64,000 nt of DNA from Poecilobothrus nobilitatus. Lineage: Eukaryota; Arthropoda; Insecta; Diptera; Dolichopodidae. The stretch is taken from the NCBI GenBank assembly GCA_947095535.1, contig OX352773.1, forward strand, positions 104,857,948 to 104,921,947, written 5' to 3'. This document shows, in pieces, positions 11,755-23,580 of the stretch. How positions within the stretch are numbered: position 1 is the first letter of the stretch; each line of letters begins with the position of its first letter. Made by a program: the position numbers and the translations under genes. The notes under the pieces were generated by a model, which searched no databases, was not told the origin of the DNA, and saw only the letters and a list, made by a program, of their open reading frames with translations.

Positions 11755-13125
11755 ATTGATTAAAAATCAAAATCCATACATTATTGCTTTACAGGAAACC
11801 CACCTACTTTCTCCCCAAATTGAAAATAGACCAACCAAACTGGTTAAATTCCAAATTTCAATCAATAATAAACTGAAACATTTTGAACACATGAACAAAA
11901 ATATCAATCAATCCGTAGGTCAATTCTAAAAATTAATAATTAGTAGTGCTAATGAAACTATCCCAAGAACACAAAACAAAAAAAATTAGGAAATATACTT
12001 GCTGGTGGAACAATTCCTTATCTCTCCTACAAATGGAAAAACAAAAACTCTGAAAAATACTGAAGAAACACTCAAATAACGAAATATAATTAACTATAAA
12101 AAAGCAAATGCACATTTTAAAAGAGAAGTCATACTTGCTAAACGCCAATACTTCATTAACTTTACAAATGACATAAATCCAAACACCCCATCAAAAGTTC
12201 TGTGGTCCAAAGTTCGATTGCTTTCCAACAAAACTAAATACCACAATATTTCCTATATAAAAAAGTGCTAAATAACTTTGTAATAAACACTAACTAATTC
12301 CTTAAATTTACAAAATGTTTCAAATTTAAAAAATGAAATTCAATTTTTTAGCTCAAGATACTTGTGGAACAGTCATATAGAAATGTTTTGTAGTTCATTA
12401 AATAATAGACGTTATGTAGTTCATTATTATATAGAATGTTTAGTTAGCATATATCTAGAAAGTCACACAAAATCTTTGATTTATTAAAACAAGGTCTTTA
12501 ATTGGTCAATGAAATTAATATAGTGATCTACAATAATGAATTGATGTAGTTAAAGCGGTTATTCTATCCAAAATCGAATATGGACTTCCCATCTATGGAA
12601 CAGTAGCAAAAACGGAGCTACAAAAACTACAATACACCATGCATCGATACGCTCAGTACTTGGGGCTTTTCGATCTACGAGGGGGACTGAAGCTGGATAG
12701 CGGATTTAAATCTCACTACCTAGAACAAAAGCGAAACCAACTCAAGCTTATTTCAACAGGAATTTCAATCTCATATTCACCGACGGTTCAAAATCCCCCT
12801 TTGCAACAGCATTTAATATCGTGGAAGAAAAAAATATTTTAAAAATAAGAGCCCTACCCACATACTTAATAACCTACTCTGCTGAGGCACTTGCAGTACT
12901 AGAAGCAATAAAAATAAAACAAAACCCAAGAGAAAAAGACATAATTTGTTCTGACTCTCTTTCAACAATGAAAGCGGTCATCAATGTTAACAACACCGAA
13001 AAGACCATAGAGGAAATACGGGACACCCTAACAAAAAATTAGAAATTTCTAAAACTTATGTGGATCCCAGGACATTCGGGTATAGAAAGGAATGAGTTTG
13101 CCGATAAAATAGCAAAATAGGTTCA
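11755..13125 (+). pseudogene. LINE ORF2 pieces: endonuclease start, RT end, RNase H
   Basis: IIKNQNPYIIALQETHLLSP at about 11758-11817 is the start of the AP-type endonuclease. A later piece with ANAHFKREVILAKRQYFINF (about 12107-12166) is the linker before the reverse transcriptase. The catalytic palm is missing. SKIEYGLPIYGTVAK near 12571 is the end of the thumb region. The RNase H domain shows TDGSK at 12778, SAEALAVLEAIK near 12880, SDSLSTMKAV near 12950 and IPGHSGIERNEFADK near 13062, so all four acidic/His positions can be seen, across a frameshift and a stop. Confidence 0.7.
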
Positions 13126-13566
13126 ATAATTAAAATTTTTGTTCAAAAAACAGCCGTTATAATGTACTTTATTCAAAAAAAAATTTCCGAATGCCTCAGT
13201 TGCTAGTGCTAGTAATTATTATGTATAGGTAATTAATTTTAGTTATTGTATAAGTTAAATAAATAAATAAATAAAATAAACTAAAAGAAAATAGGTATGT
13301 AAAATTTTTGTAAAATGTTTTTGGAGAACACATTGGTAACTTCCTCCTACAAGTATTACCAACGGTTCAGTTCTGTTATTTAAGAGATATATAAACTATC
13401 TTTGATTAAGAAGAATATTACAATTTTAATTTATGTAGTGTATTTATGTGGTAAAATTATGTAGAAAATAAATCATTAAATCAATTTTGTGTTTATATTA
13501 TGTTACTTTTACTAATAAAATAATTTATTTTCTTCTTTTAATAAAAAAAAACTTTTGTCTTTGCAG
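13126..13566. other. AT-rich spacer between LINE and candidate exon
   Basis: It contains a TAAATAAATAAATAAA tract near 13255-13280, which may be the LINE tail, and no coding sequence. Just before 13567 there is a pyrimidine-rich stretch ending TTTTGTCTTTGCAG, a good splice acceptor. Confidence 0.5.
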
Positions 13567-13637
13567 GAGCCCAACGCACTTCATTTCTGGCAGGTTCTTC
13601 TTTTAATGTTACATGGCATTTGGCGTATCCCCATAGA
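13567..13637 (+). CDS. Candidate internal exon of an unidentified host gene (71 nt)
   Basis: A strong acceptor (TTTTGTCTTTGCAG) ends at 13566 and a consensus donor (GTAAGTTC) begins at 13638. Between them one frame is fully open: two bases, then 23 codons reading AQRTSFLAGSSFNV and TWHLAYPHR. GC content and residue use are far above the local background, as expected for conserved coding DNA. The acceptor interrupts a codon and the donor falls between codons. The residues suggest part of an extracellular beta-rich domain, but I cannot name the gene. Neighbouring exons were not found in this window; the flanks are transposon debris, as in a large intron. Confidence 0.6.
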
Positions 13638-13933
13638 GTAAGTTCATTTCTTTTCAGTTATTAAAAAATTTATTAAATTCTTATTAAATATAAATTTATG
13701 ACATGGGAAACAAAGTAGTTGAACCTCATTTGCTTAGCGCATTGATTTTCATATTTGACTTTATTTCACGTACTAGATACTTACTTGAGGTGTGGCGTCA
13801 CGTCTTATTTTCAATAAATCATTTTCAACAAGCCTTTTTTGCGGATGAATGAAAATGCTCTTATTTTACCTTAGCCATAGAGAGGGCGCAAAGCATCTGT
13901 CGAAAATTACCGTGCTTTCCGAACTATAAACTA
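13638..13933. other. Putative intron start, nothing else seen
   Basis: Runs from the donor site to the satellite. A slightly GC-richer part near 13785-13920 (ACTTGAGGTGTGGCGTCACG and AGAGAGGGCGCAAAGC) might be an old element fragment. No reading frame is convincing. Confidence 0.35.
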
Positions 13934-14358
13934 TAATAAATAATAAATAATAAATAATAAATAATAAATAATAAATAATAAATAATAAATAATAAATAAT
14001 AAATAATAAATAATAAATAATAAATAATAAATAATAAATAATAAATAATAAATAATAAATAATAAATAATAAATAATAAATAATAAATAATAAATAATAA
14101 ATAATAAATAATAAATAATAAATAATAAATAATAAATAATAAATAATAAATAATAAATAATAAATAATAAATAATAAATAATAAATAATAAATAATAAAT
14201 AATAAATAATAAATAATAAATAATAAATAATAAATAATAAATAATAAATAATAAATAATAAATAATAAATAATAAATAATAAATAATAAATAAATAAATA
14301 ATAAATAATAAATAATAAATAATAATAAATAATAATAATAATAAATAATAATAATAAA
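13934..14358. repeat. TAATAAA heptamer satellite, about 50 copies
   Basis: The unit TAATAAA repeats almost without change from 13934 to about 14288. It then decays into TAAATAAATAA and TAATAATAA variants up to about 14358. Each unit contains AATAAA, the canonical polyadenylation hexamer, on the plus strand. Confidence 0.95.
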
Positions 14359-14692
14359 ATATATTATTATTGATATATTATTTATTATATCAATTCTATT
14401 GACGAAGGAGCAATAAAAATAATAATATAAAAAATAATACCTATGAAAAATGTATCAGAGCTTAGTCCTTCAGAATTGCTTAGCAAAATTTTTGATATAA
14501 TTTCCCAGATATCTCGAAATTTAATTTCTGAATATGTCTGTTAAATTTATCCTCGCTCTTCAAAGCTTCTTTAATAAAATGTTATACCCACCTTATTCGT
14601 GGGGTTGATATTTTCGAGAATGTAAGACTTTACTTCATTTATTGCATTTTAGATCCAATTGGTTGGTATGTTACAATAACTGGTTAGCCATG

Positions 14693-15062
14693 AAAGCTTT
14701 TTATTAAAAATAAAATAAATTCCTATTATTTACAATAATCATGTTACTATACAAGATCATTGCACTTTCTTGTTCTACATTAACTAGTTGACCTTCCATA
14801 TTATTTACAAACACAAAAGCTTTTTATTAAAAAATAAAATAAATTCGTATTATTTACAATAATCCATGTTGCTATACTATCATAACAAGATCATTGCACT
14901 TACTTGTTCTACATTATCTAGTTGACCTTGTCTATAATTTACAAAAGCTTTTCCGGAAACTAATTATGCAAGCAGTAAAACATACTACATATTACAACAC
15001 CTATTTAGATCATTGCACTTACTTGATCTACATTATCTAGTTGACCTTCGTACAACACCTGT
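14693..15062. repeat. Two and a half tandem copies of a 125-bp unit
   Basis: Units start GCTTTTTATTAAAAATAAAA and contain AAGATCATTGCACTT.CTTGTTCTACATTA.CTAGTTGACC. Copies run about 14693-14817 and 14818-14946, with a partial third copy of the GATCATTGCACTTACTTG block near 15010-15060. No frame is open. Possibly the 3' UTR of a transposon. Confidence 0.75.
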
Positions 15063-15345
15063 TTAGATCAATGTAAAACTGGTGATGACGTCAGGCCGTT
15101 TGGTCAAAGTGCCTTCATACCTACTTTCGCTCTTGTATATGAGAGGCTTCGGTAGAGAAATAACTTGGGGCACCCGGAGTAATGTGACGTAAATCTGTAG
15201 AGACATCGCGATATTTAACTTAAAACATTCTTCTTTAAAGGATATTCTCACGAAATTATCTAAACTAAATTAAAAAAAACCACCTGAATCTTTTTAAATC
15301 ATACTTCTGTAATATACAACAAATTGTTTGTATCAATTCTTCACT
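15063..15345. other. Slightly GC-richer stretch, unassigned
   Basis: About 15070-15205 is richer in G and C (GGTGATGACGTCAGGCCG and CTTGGGGCACCCGGAG) than its surroundings. A 62-codon frame on the minus strand spans it, but I cannot match it to a family. It may be a transposon untranslated region. Confidence 0.3.
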
Positions 15346-15924
15346 AAGTCAGGCCAAGGCAATAGGAAAAGGAGTGCAGCAGGGTTTAATTTTGGGCCCT
15401 TACCTTTTTTAAATATATATTAATGAAGTATGTTAGTAAAATTTAAAGAGAACACTTCAACTCTACGCAGATGATACTGATTCTAAAAAAATTTAAATAT
15501 TTACACTCTGTATTACAATATTTAACACTGCGAATTAGGACGTGCATAGGGACTTGAAATTAAAAGATCCACTGAGAAATACCAAACCAGACCCCACATC
15601 AACATAGAAGCAAATTATTTACTTGATATACAAAACGAAATCAGAAGATAAAAGAAAACTAGACCTACAGACATAATGTGGAATTTTCCACTTTAACTCA
15701 TCAGTCAACGTACATCCCATTACAAAAACAAAACAAAATATTATTATGTTAATGGACTAATTTATATCTGCAAAATTTAGGTTAAGCATTCAGATGTAAA
15801 CTAATTTTTGGTCTCAAGAGACCAGTTTTAGTATAGTACTTACGACAAAGTTTAATAAAAAAAAAATATCTTTCATATGCTATCTTTCTGTACCATTAAA
15901 TCTTCTATTGCTGTATTATACTAA

Positions 15925-16780
15925 GGTATACAATCCTTTTTAGGGAAGAATGATTTGTCAGGTATATACTCATCATATAGTTGAATAACCAAATTAAATA
16001 CCATCTAAGCTCCTTCGTCAATAGAATTGATATAATAAATAATAGACCACGGAAAACTTGACGCAGTTTCCAAAGATAATTAACATTGCAATTTTTCAAT
16101 GCAATCTCTACACATATTTTTCACACAATTTTTCATTGCAATCTCTACACATATTTTTTTTGTTGGAAATATTACATCCAATTTTGACAGATACGTAGAT
16201 AAGATCACGGTCAGAAGCACCGGCGATAGAAAGTTGACCAACACTAACAGTACTGCCAAGGTGTTCAGAATTAGTGAGAAAGAGATCAAGTAAGGAGTCT
16301 TGTCTTCTACCGAAACGAGTAGGAATATCTTTATTGACAATGCTTAAAGAAAACGATCCATTCTTTTATTCATAAAAATACTTTTTAAAATAGTAGCGTT
16401 GTCCAACACGTCAATATTAAAATCCCCACCTATAAGTAATGTTTTAATAAGAGGCTCAAGTTTGAAGCACCTGGATGTGGAAAGTAAACTGTTCCTATCA
16501 AGATTTTCCAGTTTTCTCATTTACTCGACAAAATGAAATCAATATCATCAGATACATTAGATTGAGACAAATCCCTCACAGGAAGACCACTTTTGCAAAG
16601 ATCATCTATAAAATTTGAATCCTGAAATTTTTATTATATCAGAGTTTATGTTTGAATCGAGCCTTGTCTCAGATAACATAATAATATATACGTTAGTTTT
16701 AGCAATGAACAATTTCAACAAATCAATTTTGTTAAAGAGACTTCTGATGTTAACATGAACAACATTGTTATAACCGCTTA
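15925..16780 (-). mobile_element. LINE endonuclease fragment, minus strand
   Basis: Reading from 16770 leftwards: NVVHVNIRSLFNKIDLLK, then YIIMLSETRL (about 16690) at the start of an AP endonuclease, LLIGGDFNIDVLD (about 16400-16445), then FGRRQDSLLDLFLTNSEHLG and SIAGASDRDLIYVSV (about 16170-16320), the C-terminal catalytic block with Asp in place of the usual SDH histidine context. The linker SIDEGA and LYDEYIPDKSFFPKKD lies at about 15930-16040. No reverse transcriptase follows. Several frameshifts are present. Confidence 0.7.
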
Positions 16781-17149
16781 TTACACATAGCAGCGCGTAA
16801 ACCTGCGTTTGGGATCAGGCCCGAACGATACGCATTATTATTAACATTCATTAACTGAGTTTTAAAGATAAATAATACAAAAAGCATAATCTGTGTCCGT
16901 TAAAGGAATACTCCATGAGAAAGTGACTTGTCTCACAAAAATAAAAAATAAATAAAAAGATATAACCGAGCAATATAAATCAAAAATAAAAAGTGCGAAT
17001 GAAAAAACAAAAATATAATATAGCAAGACAAGTAAAGAAAATTAAATCAAAATTCATAAAGATTAAAAGCAAAAATAAAAAGTAGAATATAAAAAAAATA
17101 ATATAACAATATACGTTTTACATCAAATGATGAATTCCAAAATTATAAG

Positions 17150-17312
17150 ATAATTTCATTTGTCATTAGCTGCTCTTTAGAAGTTATCTTTAAAACTTCA
17201 CTGCCTTCTGTTTTTACAATAAATAGATAACCTTTTTTAGTAAAAATTTTATAAAGCCAACCATCATTATTCGAGTTATTATCGAGTATTGACGGATAGA
17301 CTTTGGTTAATA
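17150..17312 (-). pseudogene. Short open frame upstream of the LINE endonuclease, possible ORF1 end
   Basis: The minus strand is open for about 54 codons, containing LDNNSNNDGWLYKIFTKKGY and ending in a stop near 17150. It lies upstream of the minus-strand LINE endonuclease, in the place where ORF1 ends in many LINEs. I cannot identify a domain. The A-rich spacer 16780-17150 between them has no gene. Confidence 0.3.
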
Positions 17313-17587
17313 TAGATGTGGGAATGTGATTAAGAAAGATGCGGGAATGTAAACGTGATGTTTAAATGTTTGTTTTCAAATTACCTTTTGAAAAACATTT
17401 CCTTAGCAGACTGACATAAATTTCATTATGATAATATTACGTACTCGAAAATAAGATAATTAATTGGACGTTATTCATTGGAAAATCTATGGTTTCAGAA
17501 ACTTTACTTATTATTTCTTTAAGATTTTTTTATAAAACTTTTAATTCCCCTAACAATCAAATCATTCGCATGAGTTACATAATATTA

Positions 17588-17700
17588 TGTTGACATAATG
17601 TAGCATGACATATGTGTTGACATAATGTAGCATGACATATGTGTTGACATAATGTAGCATGACATATATGTTGCCATAAAGTAGCATGATATATCACGTT
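17588..17700. repeat. 27-bp minisatellite, four copies
   Basis: The unit TGTTGACATAATGTAGCATG + ACATATG is perfect at 17588-17614 and 17615-17641, one base different at 17642-17668, and diverged in a fourth copy (TGTTGCCATAAAGTAGCATG) that ends near 17697. No coding frame. Confidence 0.9.
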
Positions 17701-18785
17701 GAAACAACTTAATATAATGTTGCATGGTATTGTGTTAATATAGTAGTTCATTCACCTTTTTTTAAGCATTTTTATATTTTCACAATAACAGGAAATGCAA
17801 TTAGCATTCCTGGTTAATTGATTTTATTAGTCAATTTTAAAAACAACATTTTTTTTGATGATCTTAGCATTAAGTTAATTTAAGCATATTAAAATATAAG
17901 TATAACTTTGTAAAATAAAAATCAGTCTTAAGGCCAAACTAAAACTAAATGTTTTCTATTTTTTCTGTTCTGTGCAGTATTAGTTTTTGCTATAAAAAAT
18001 GTTTTTGTTACAAACGTTTACGGCTTTGATATAATAGATAATAAACTCAAATCATTATTTTGTTTTCTTTCGAAAAAAAAAAGTGAAAACAATCATAACC
18101 ATTAAACCATACTCTTTAGATTCTAATTTTATTTAGATTTAAAGCAAAGTAAATCTATTACAATAAGTGTTACACTTTCACTTAACACGTAAACATAAAA
18201 TTTTCTTGCTAATCAACACATACACATATATTTACTCAAATTGTAAAAAGTGGATAGTAATAATAATTTTTCTTGTAAAAGAAACACAAAAAATTAAATT
18301 AAATGATTTGGTAGTTAGTAGTGAAACTCAATTGATAAATATTTCACTGGCCAGCTATATAAAAATCTATTATAAAAACTGATTTCAATACCACATATTC
18401 CTATTCGATTACATTCATACATAAACAATTTCACTGGGCAGCTACATATGTTAAAAAGCATTGTAAAAATGCAAACGCAACAATGTTTTGTACTCTTTCT
18501 TTCTTATAGTTTTTTTTATACAATAGTAGTTTCTCCCGTTTTTACAAATTACAGTTTTTGTTCTAAGAAAATGCATTAGTTTTAGTAAAAGAAGAGTGTT
18601 ACTACTTATTACAATATCTATAATTTGATTTAAAGTATATCTAATACAATACAATAATAAAATTAATGAGTAATTGACCTAACCACGTGACTACAATGCT
18701 AGTTTTCTTGCTAGAATGCTAGTTTAATTATAATAAATTTTCTTGCTAGAATGCTAGTTTATATATGCATTTACAAAAATTTACT
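17701..18785. other. AT-rich stretch with local duplications
   Basis: No gene. ATTTACTCAAATTGTAAAAAG + TGGATAG at about 18229-18256 recurs at 18778-18806, where the large duplication starts. TTTCACTGG.CAGCTA occurs twice (about 18344 and 18430), and TTGCTAGAATGCTAGTTTA twice (about 18707 and 18740). Confidence 0.6.
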
Positions 18786-19590
18786 CAAATTGTAAAAAGT
18801 GGATAGCATAGTAATATAAATTTATCACGCACGAAAACGGCAAAAAATTACAAAAAAAAAATTTTAAATTGAAATATATGATTTGAATTTGAAAATTTAA
18901 GTAAATTTAATATTTTGTTTTTTTTATACTTTAGGCGAATTCGCATTCTGTAATCCGTAGAAGTTTTTTCGTTTCTTAAAAATATCTATTATTAATTCTG
19001 TGATGTCATCATAATACGATAGCAATATTAGCGATTCTTTTTTTCTGTTTCCAATATTTACCGTCAATAATACTGAATATGATGATAAATTTTATAATAT
19101 GTAGGTATGTCGTGTAAACTAATTCGGATAAATTTTAAAATATTTCCTACAAAATCCCCTGTGCAACTGCACAATTTCTATAGATGCAAAAACATTTACT
19201 TTATCATACTGACTACCTTAATACTCCCTAAAAATTTCATTTTTACATCAGCACCATTAAAAAAATGTTGGAATCACTAACTTGATGTAATAGAAAAACA
19301 TAAAACAAATCTAAACACATAAAATAAAAGCTAGGTATAGTTTATTAATTTTTTCTCGCCTTTTTTTCGTGGCGGTAATTTTTGACAGTTTTTTAATCAT
19401 TGAAAAAAAATGGTCCAAGCAAAAAACACATTCAGAATAAAAGTTCGTGGCGATATGTCAAAAATTGTTTGAAACACATGTATAAAGTGCACAATAAAAA
19501 CCGGCAAAAATGCCGTCGATTTTTTTGCCCGGCTGAAAAATTTATATTTTACAATTAAAGCGGCGAAAGCAATATAGTTATATTCTAACA

Positions 19591-19914
19591 TTAAAATTCA
19601 AAAACAATTTTTAATGCCACTTTTTTAACATTTGTAGATAGTTTAAGATAATAATATGTCATTTGAAGAAAAATTAATCTAGGAAGTAATAAGGAAAATA
19701 GTAAATTAAATGAAGACACATTCATTCTTGTTAGTTTCAAAAAATATGCTTCATCCCTTTCTTTTATTTCCATATAATATTTTATGAAGAAATCATCTTG
19801 TTCCGATCTTCATTTGCAAAAATCTTTTATGTCAATAAAAAGCCGCGCCGCGAAATTTTCGACGCAAAATTTGCTAACCGCCATCAGTCGCCGCGCTGAA
19901 TGTGTTTTTACCAT
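19591..19914 (-). pseudogene. Harbinger/PIF-like transposase N-terminal fragment (copy A)
   Basis: On the minus strand an ATG at 19912-19914 opens a frame with a single in-frame TGA, then FFIKYYMEIKERDEAYFLKL and TRMNVSSFNLLFSLLLPRL. The pattern 'RD..F.K.TRM....F..LL....P.L' is that of the N-terminal region of HARBI1/PIF-type DDE transposases. No catalytic DDE part follows. The start is unusually GC-rich for this region (CGCGCCGCG near 19844). The assignment rests on one motif and could be wrong. Confidence 0.4.
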
Positions 19915-21042
19915 AGATATATTAACTAATAGATAGGCGGTGAAGAAAATATTTTCAGCCAATTTTGAGAAACAGCTGAGTAAACCATGCGTATGTATTT
20001 CTTTAGTTTCCTCAGAAATAGGTTCCTAAAAGGTGAAATAATTTCACTTCTAATTTTTAAAAAAAATTCACTTATTTTGTTACTTTAAAAGTAGTTAAAA
20101 TTTTAAATAACCTTAATTAAATTAAATTTTAATTTTAAAAACAAAATATATTAATTATTAAGTAATATAGAAACTTAAAATCTGAATGAAACTGGTTATG
20201 AAAAACTGCTTTACATTATTTTAATAATGTTATTTTTTTGACTGAATACCTTAAGATAGGAAAACACATAAGAAGAAAAGAAACGACTATACCTAACTTC
20301 CCATTTATTAGTTAATATATAAATGAGTAGAAAATTATGAATCTATTGTGAGAGAAGTTCTTCTAAAATGATATTTTCTATGTTATTTTTTTTTTTTTTT
20401 AAGAAAAATATCCGTTTCTTTAATATTTAGTAAGTTTCTGACTTCTGTTATAAAATATTTATTTTATTTATTTATTTATTTAGTTAATATAACGACTTTA
20501 TAATTAAATAATTTCAAAATTCCTTCATTACAATTATTATTATTTCATATTCCACAATCTTGTTTTTAAATATATTTGTATTTATTTCATTACTTAATTC
20601 GAAAGGTAATTCATTGAAAAGCTTTAAACCATTATAGATCAGCATATTTTTAGACTTTTCATTTCTAAATAGATTTAATCTAAAACAATTTACATTTCTT
20701 AAACTATAATTATGAATATCTGATACATAAACTAAACGCTCACCTAAATAATTTGGATATTTGCCTATTTTCATCTTGTGAATTGTTATTATTACTAACA
20801 CATTCATTAAAATTCTTTGATTGACGCTTAGCCATTTTAAAGTATTTAACATAAAATCACTTGATGTGAATCTATTTGCTTTGAGAATTATCCTCATAGC
20901 CCTATTCTGTAGCCTTTGCAGTCTAATTTTATTAATATTACTCATCATAAATAAAATGGTTGAGCAATATTCAAAATGCGATTTAACAATTGTATTATAA
21001 ATTGCTATTGCACTTGTAAAACTTAAACTCTTTCTTATTTTT

Positions 21043-22624
21043 ATACCCGTACGATAGGATCGGGTATAATAAAATTACTCCTCCGTTTGTAACACCTCGA
21101 AATAAGCGAGCTAGATATACCTTCAAAGGTATGGATCGGATCAGAAAAAAATTCTAAGACTTTTGAGCCATGTCCGTCCGTCCGTCCGTCCGTCAGCACG
21201 CTAACTCAAAAACTAAGAAAGCTAGAATCTTGAAATTTACACAAAATATTTTGGGAGTAATTTGTAGGTTCCCTATTTTTTTTGGTTGAGTTTGGACCAA
21301 GCCTTAGGGTAGCTCTCGAACACCTAACTTTTAGATCCCCACATTTTTTTTGCAATAGAGCTATGAAATTTTAACTACTGATAGATCTCACAAAAATATT
21401 AATTTTATTTTTAATAACTTTTTTTTGTAGCCCCACCCGTTACGGAGCTACAGCTCCCCAAAGGTTCAAAAAAGCTCTATATTTAAATTGTTATAGCACA
21501 AGTTGTATAAGGTATATCTTCATTTTGAAAACTCCAAACGATTACTACTTTCATTAGCTTTAAAAGTATATATACAATAAATATATATTTTTGGCATACG
21601 GTGTCTTAATTTACCGTTATGCGAAACTCAAATTTTGCAAAATTCTTTAAACCTTCCATCTTCTAAACGGTTAAAGTTGGAAACTTGAAATTTTGACAGA
21701 AGTTAGATCTTTGAAAATAAGTATGAGTCATTTCAGAAATTTTTTTGTATCAGCCCCCGTTTAGGAGCTGTAAGGGGTCAAAAACTGAAAATTTCCTATT
21801 TTTAAACACCTGTAACTTGAACACCTGTTAAAATTTTTTTGAAGTACTACACAAAAATTAAAGCTCCAACATTATACTTTTATTTCTGTTAACAACTTTT
21901 TTTAATAATATAGGGTTACTTTATAATTGACGAAAGTGTTAGTTGATTTTTTCAAATTTTCTAACAAATTCCTTTAAAACGAATTTTTTCCATTTTGTTT
22001 TACTCGATAATTTGAAATTGTTGAGGATATAATGCGTAGTACATGAAAATTTAAATAAATAAACAACATAACGGTTGCTTGAAGAATTTTTATTTATATG
22101 ATATTAATATATATACATACTTATATAATATCATGTTTACTTACAATAATATCGTATATGTCACTAGTGAATGAATGATAAGAGTATATATATATATTAT
22201 AAAGCGCCGTATTTACATACATATATGTATTTTATTGTACTTATAAGAAATTATTCTGTCAATGGAATATTTAAATATAATATAATATAATATTTAAAAT
22301 TATATTTATTATTTTGTACTAAGTAAATTTAATATACATTTACCGCTTAGTATTAAATGGTACTATAGAATATTTGAAAAAGTTTTGGATTGATAATCGT
22401 TATGTGGAAGGTTAGAATCTGCTTTAGAAGAATGTACATATAAACATGTAGTTTGAATATATGTACAACCCATAGTTCTAGAAATTATAAAATTCACCCA
22501 AATTATTTTAAAATACTAAAATATTAAAAAAATAATATTGTAAGCAGAGTGACAGGCTGTGAACATACTAACGGTTCGTACGGGTATCTAAGAGTTGACA
22601 AAGTCAACTGTATTCTTCCTCGTT
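21043..22624 (+). mobile_element. Helentron/DINE-1-like non-autonomous element, A1
   Basis: It begins ATACCCGTACG. The inverse, CGTACGGGTAT, lies at 22577-22587 near the other end (11-bp subterminal inverted repeat). The 5' end also pairs with itself (ATACCCG...CGGGTAT, 21043-21067). A (TCCG)5 tract sits near 21173. Close to the 3' end is a perfect hairpin AGTTGACAAAGTCAACT (22593-22609), 15 nt before the end ...TTCCTCGTT. Subterminal repeats, a microsatellite and a 3' hairpin without clear target duplication fit DINE-1/HINE elements. No coding region. Confidence 0.7.
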
Positions 22625-22710
22625 GAAAAAAAAATAAATCTTTTTTGAAATTTTATTACAAATGTAATCAATATGTTTTTTAAAATCTAGCTTATTATCG
22701 AATACAACAC

Positions 22711-23109
22711 CTAAATATTTTCATCTACTTTTTCAATTATTTCATTTTCTATTTTAATATTGTCAATTGAGTTTCCATTAATAAACATACATTTGGTTTT
22801 CTCAATATTTAAACTAAGTTTATTCATTCTAAACCACATACTTGAACTACCTAAATCATTATTAATGTTTTGTATACCTTCTTCCACGGTATCGGCAACA
22901 GAATAAAGCAAAGCATCATCTGCGAATAAAACAATATTTGATAATACCACTCGTTGTCGTTCTATATCATTAACATATATTAGAAATAGTAGCACACCAA
23001 GAATAGAGCCTTGCAGCACACCTAGCAAAACATCAACAGCGTCTGATAAAGTATCATTAAATTTAGTTTTTTGCTTCCTATTAGATAGATAAGAACGAAA
23101 CCACTCCAA
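22711..23109 (-). pseudogene. LINE reverse transcriptase palm (copy A)
   Basis: The longest open piece of the LINE, 132 codons. It carries QGSILGVLLFLIYVNDI (about residues 34-50), the catalytic FADDALLYS (residues 62-70) and LSLNIEKTKCMFIN. The usual ILGPLLF proline is a valine here (ILGVLLF). It joins the finger piece at 23315-23512 only through a frameshifted stretch, so it is not functional. Confidence 0.75.
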
Positions 23110-23580
23110 TTCTAGTTCCTGTATACCATATCTTTATAATTTTATTAATAAGAAATTTCTGTCAACCGTTTCGAATGGTCTTCTCAAGTCCAAGAATACA
23201 GCCACTATGACCTAGTTATCATGCACCGATATTTTCCAATTTGTAATTATCAAGTTTAACAGAGATTCACAACTATGATCTTTTCTGAATCCTGATTGAT
23301 ATTTAGCTATGAAGTTATATCTTTCCATATAATTCAGCAACTGGTAACAAGACTATTTTCTCAAGAATTTTTGCCTCCAATGTAATTGTATTAACCGGTC
23401 TAAATTCTGTAGCCTTGTTAGTACCTTTCTTTTTTTCAATGGCTATCACTACCGCTTCTTTCCATATCTTAGGAAATAGTCCACTCTGCAATGAGCTGTT
23501 TGCAATTGACACAAAGTTGTTACCAATAAAATCTAGGTTATCCAGTATAATCTGTTTATTTACGAAGTAAAAGTCTTTTT

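Larger units (their letters stand above)
10227..13125 (+). mobile_element. I-clade LINE, degraded
   Basis: ORF1 with a CCHC knuckle is followed on the same strand by pieces of an endonuclease/reverse transcriptase ORF2 and a C-terminal RNase H. An RNase H after the reverse transcriptase is characteristic of the I group of LINEs. At about 2.9 kb it is well short of the usual 5-6 kb, so most of the reverse transcriptase is deleted. The 3' end may lie in the TAAATAAATAAATAAA run near 13255-13280. Confidence 0.75.
14370..15690 (+). mobile_element. LINE fragments, plus strand
   Basis: TATTATATCAATTCTATTGACGAAGGAGC-like sequence at about 14383-14413 is the same LINE linker piece that is found on the minus strand near 16005-16035. 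Further on, 15362-15500 reads GKGVQQGLILGPYLF, then a stop, IYINEV and LYADDT, the reverse transcriptase motifs around the catalytic YADD. All of it is broken by stops. Whether the two parts belong to one insertion is not certain. Confidence 0.55.

Noticed and set aside
13934..14358. CRISPR-like or centromeric array
   Set aside because: A 7-bp unit without spacers is a simple satellite; too short for a centromere claim.
16099..16293. 64-codon plus-strand frame
   Set aside because: Shadow of the LINE endonuclease block on the minus strand.
14370..16780. A single LINE with a twin-priming 5' inversion
   Set aside because: Twin priming puts the inverted 5' part upstream of the 3' part. Here the endonuclease (5') part lies downstream of the plus-strand RT part, so two separate insertions are more likely.
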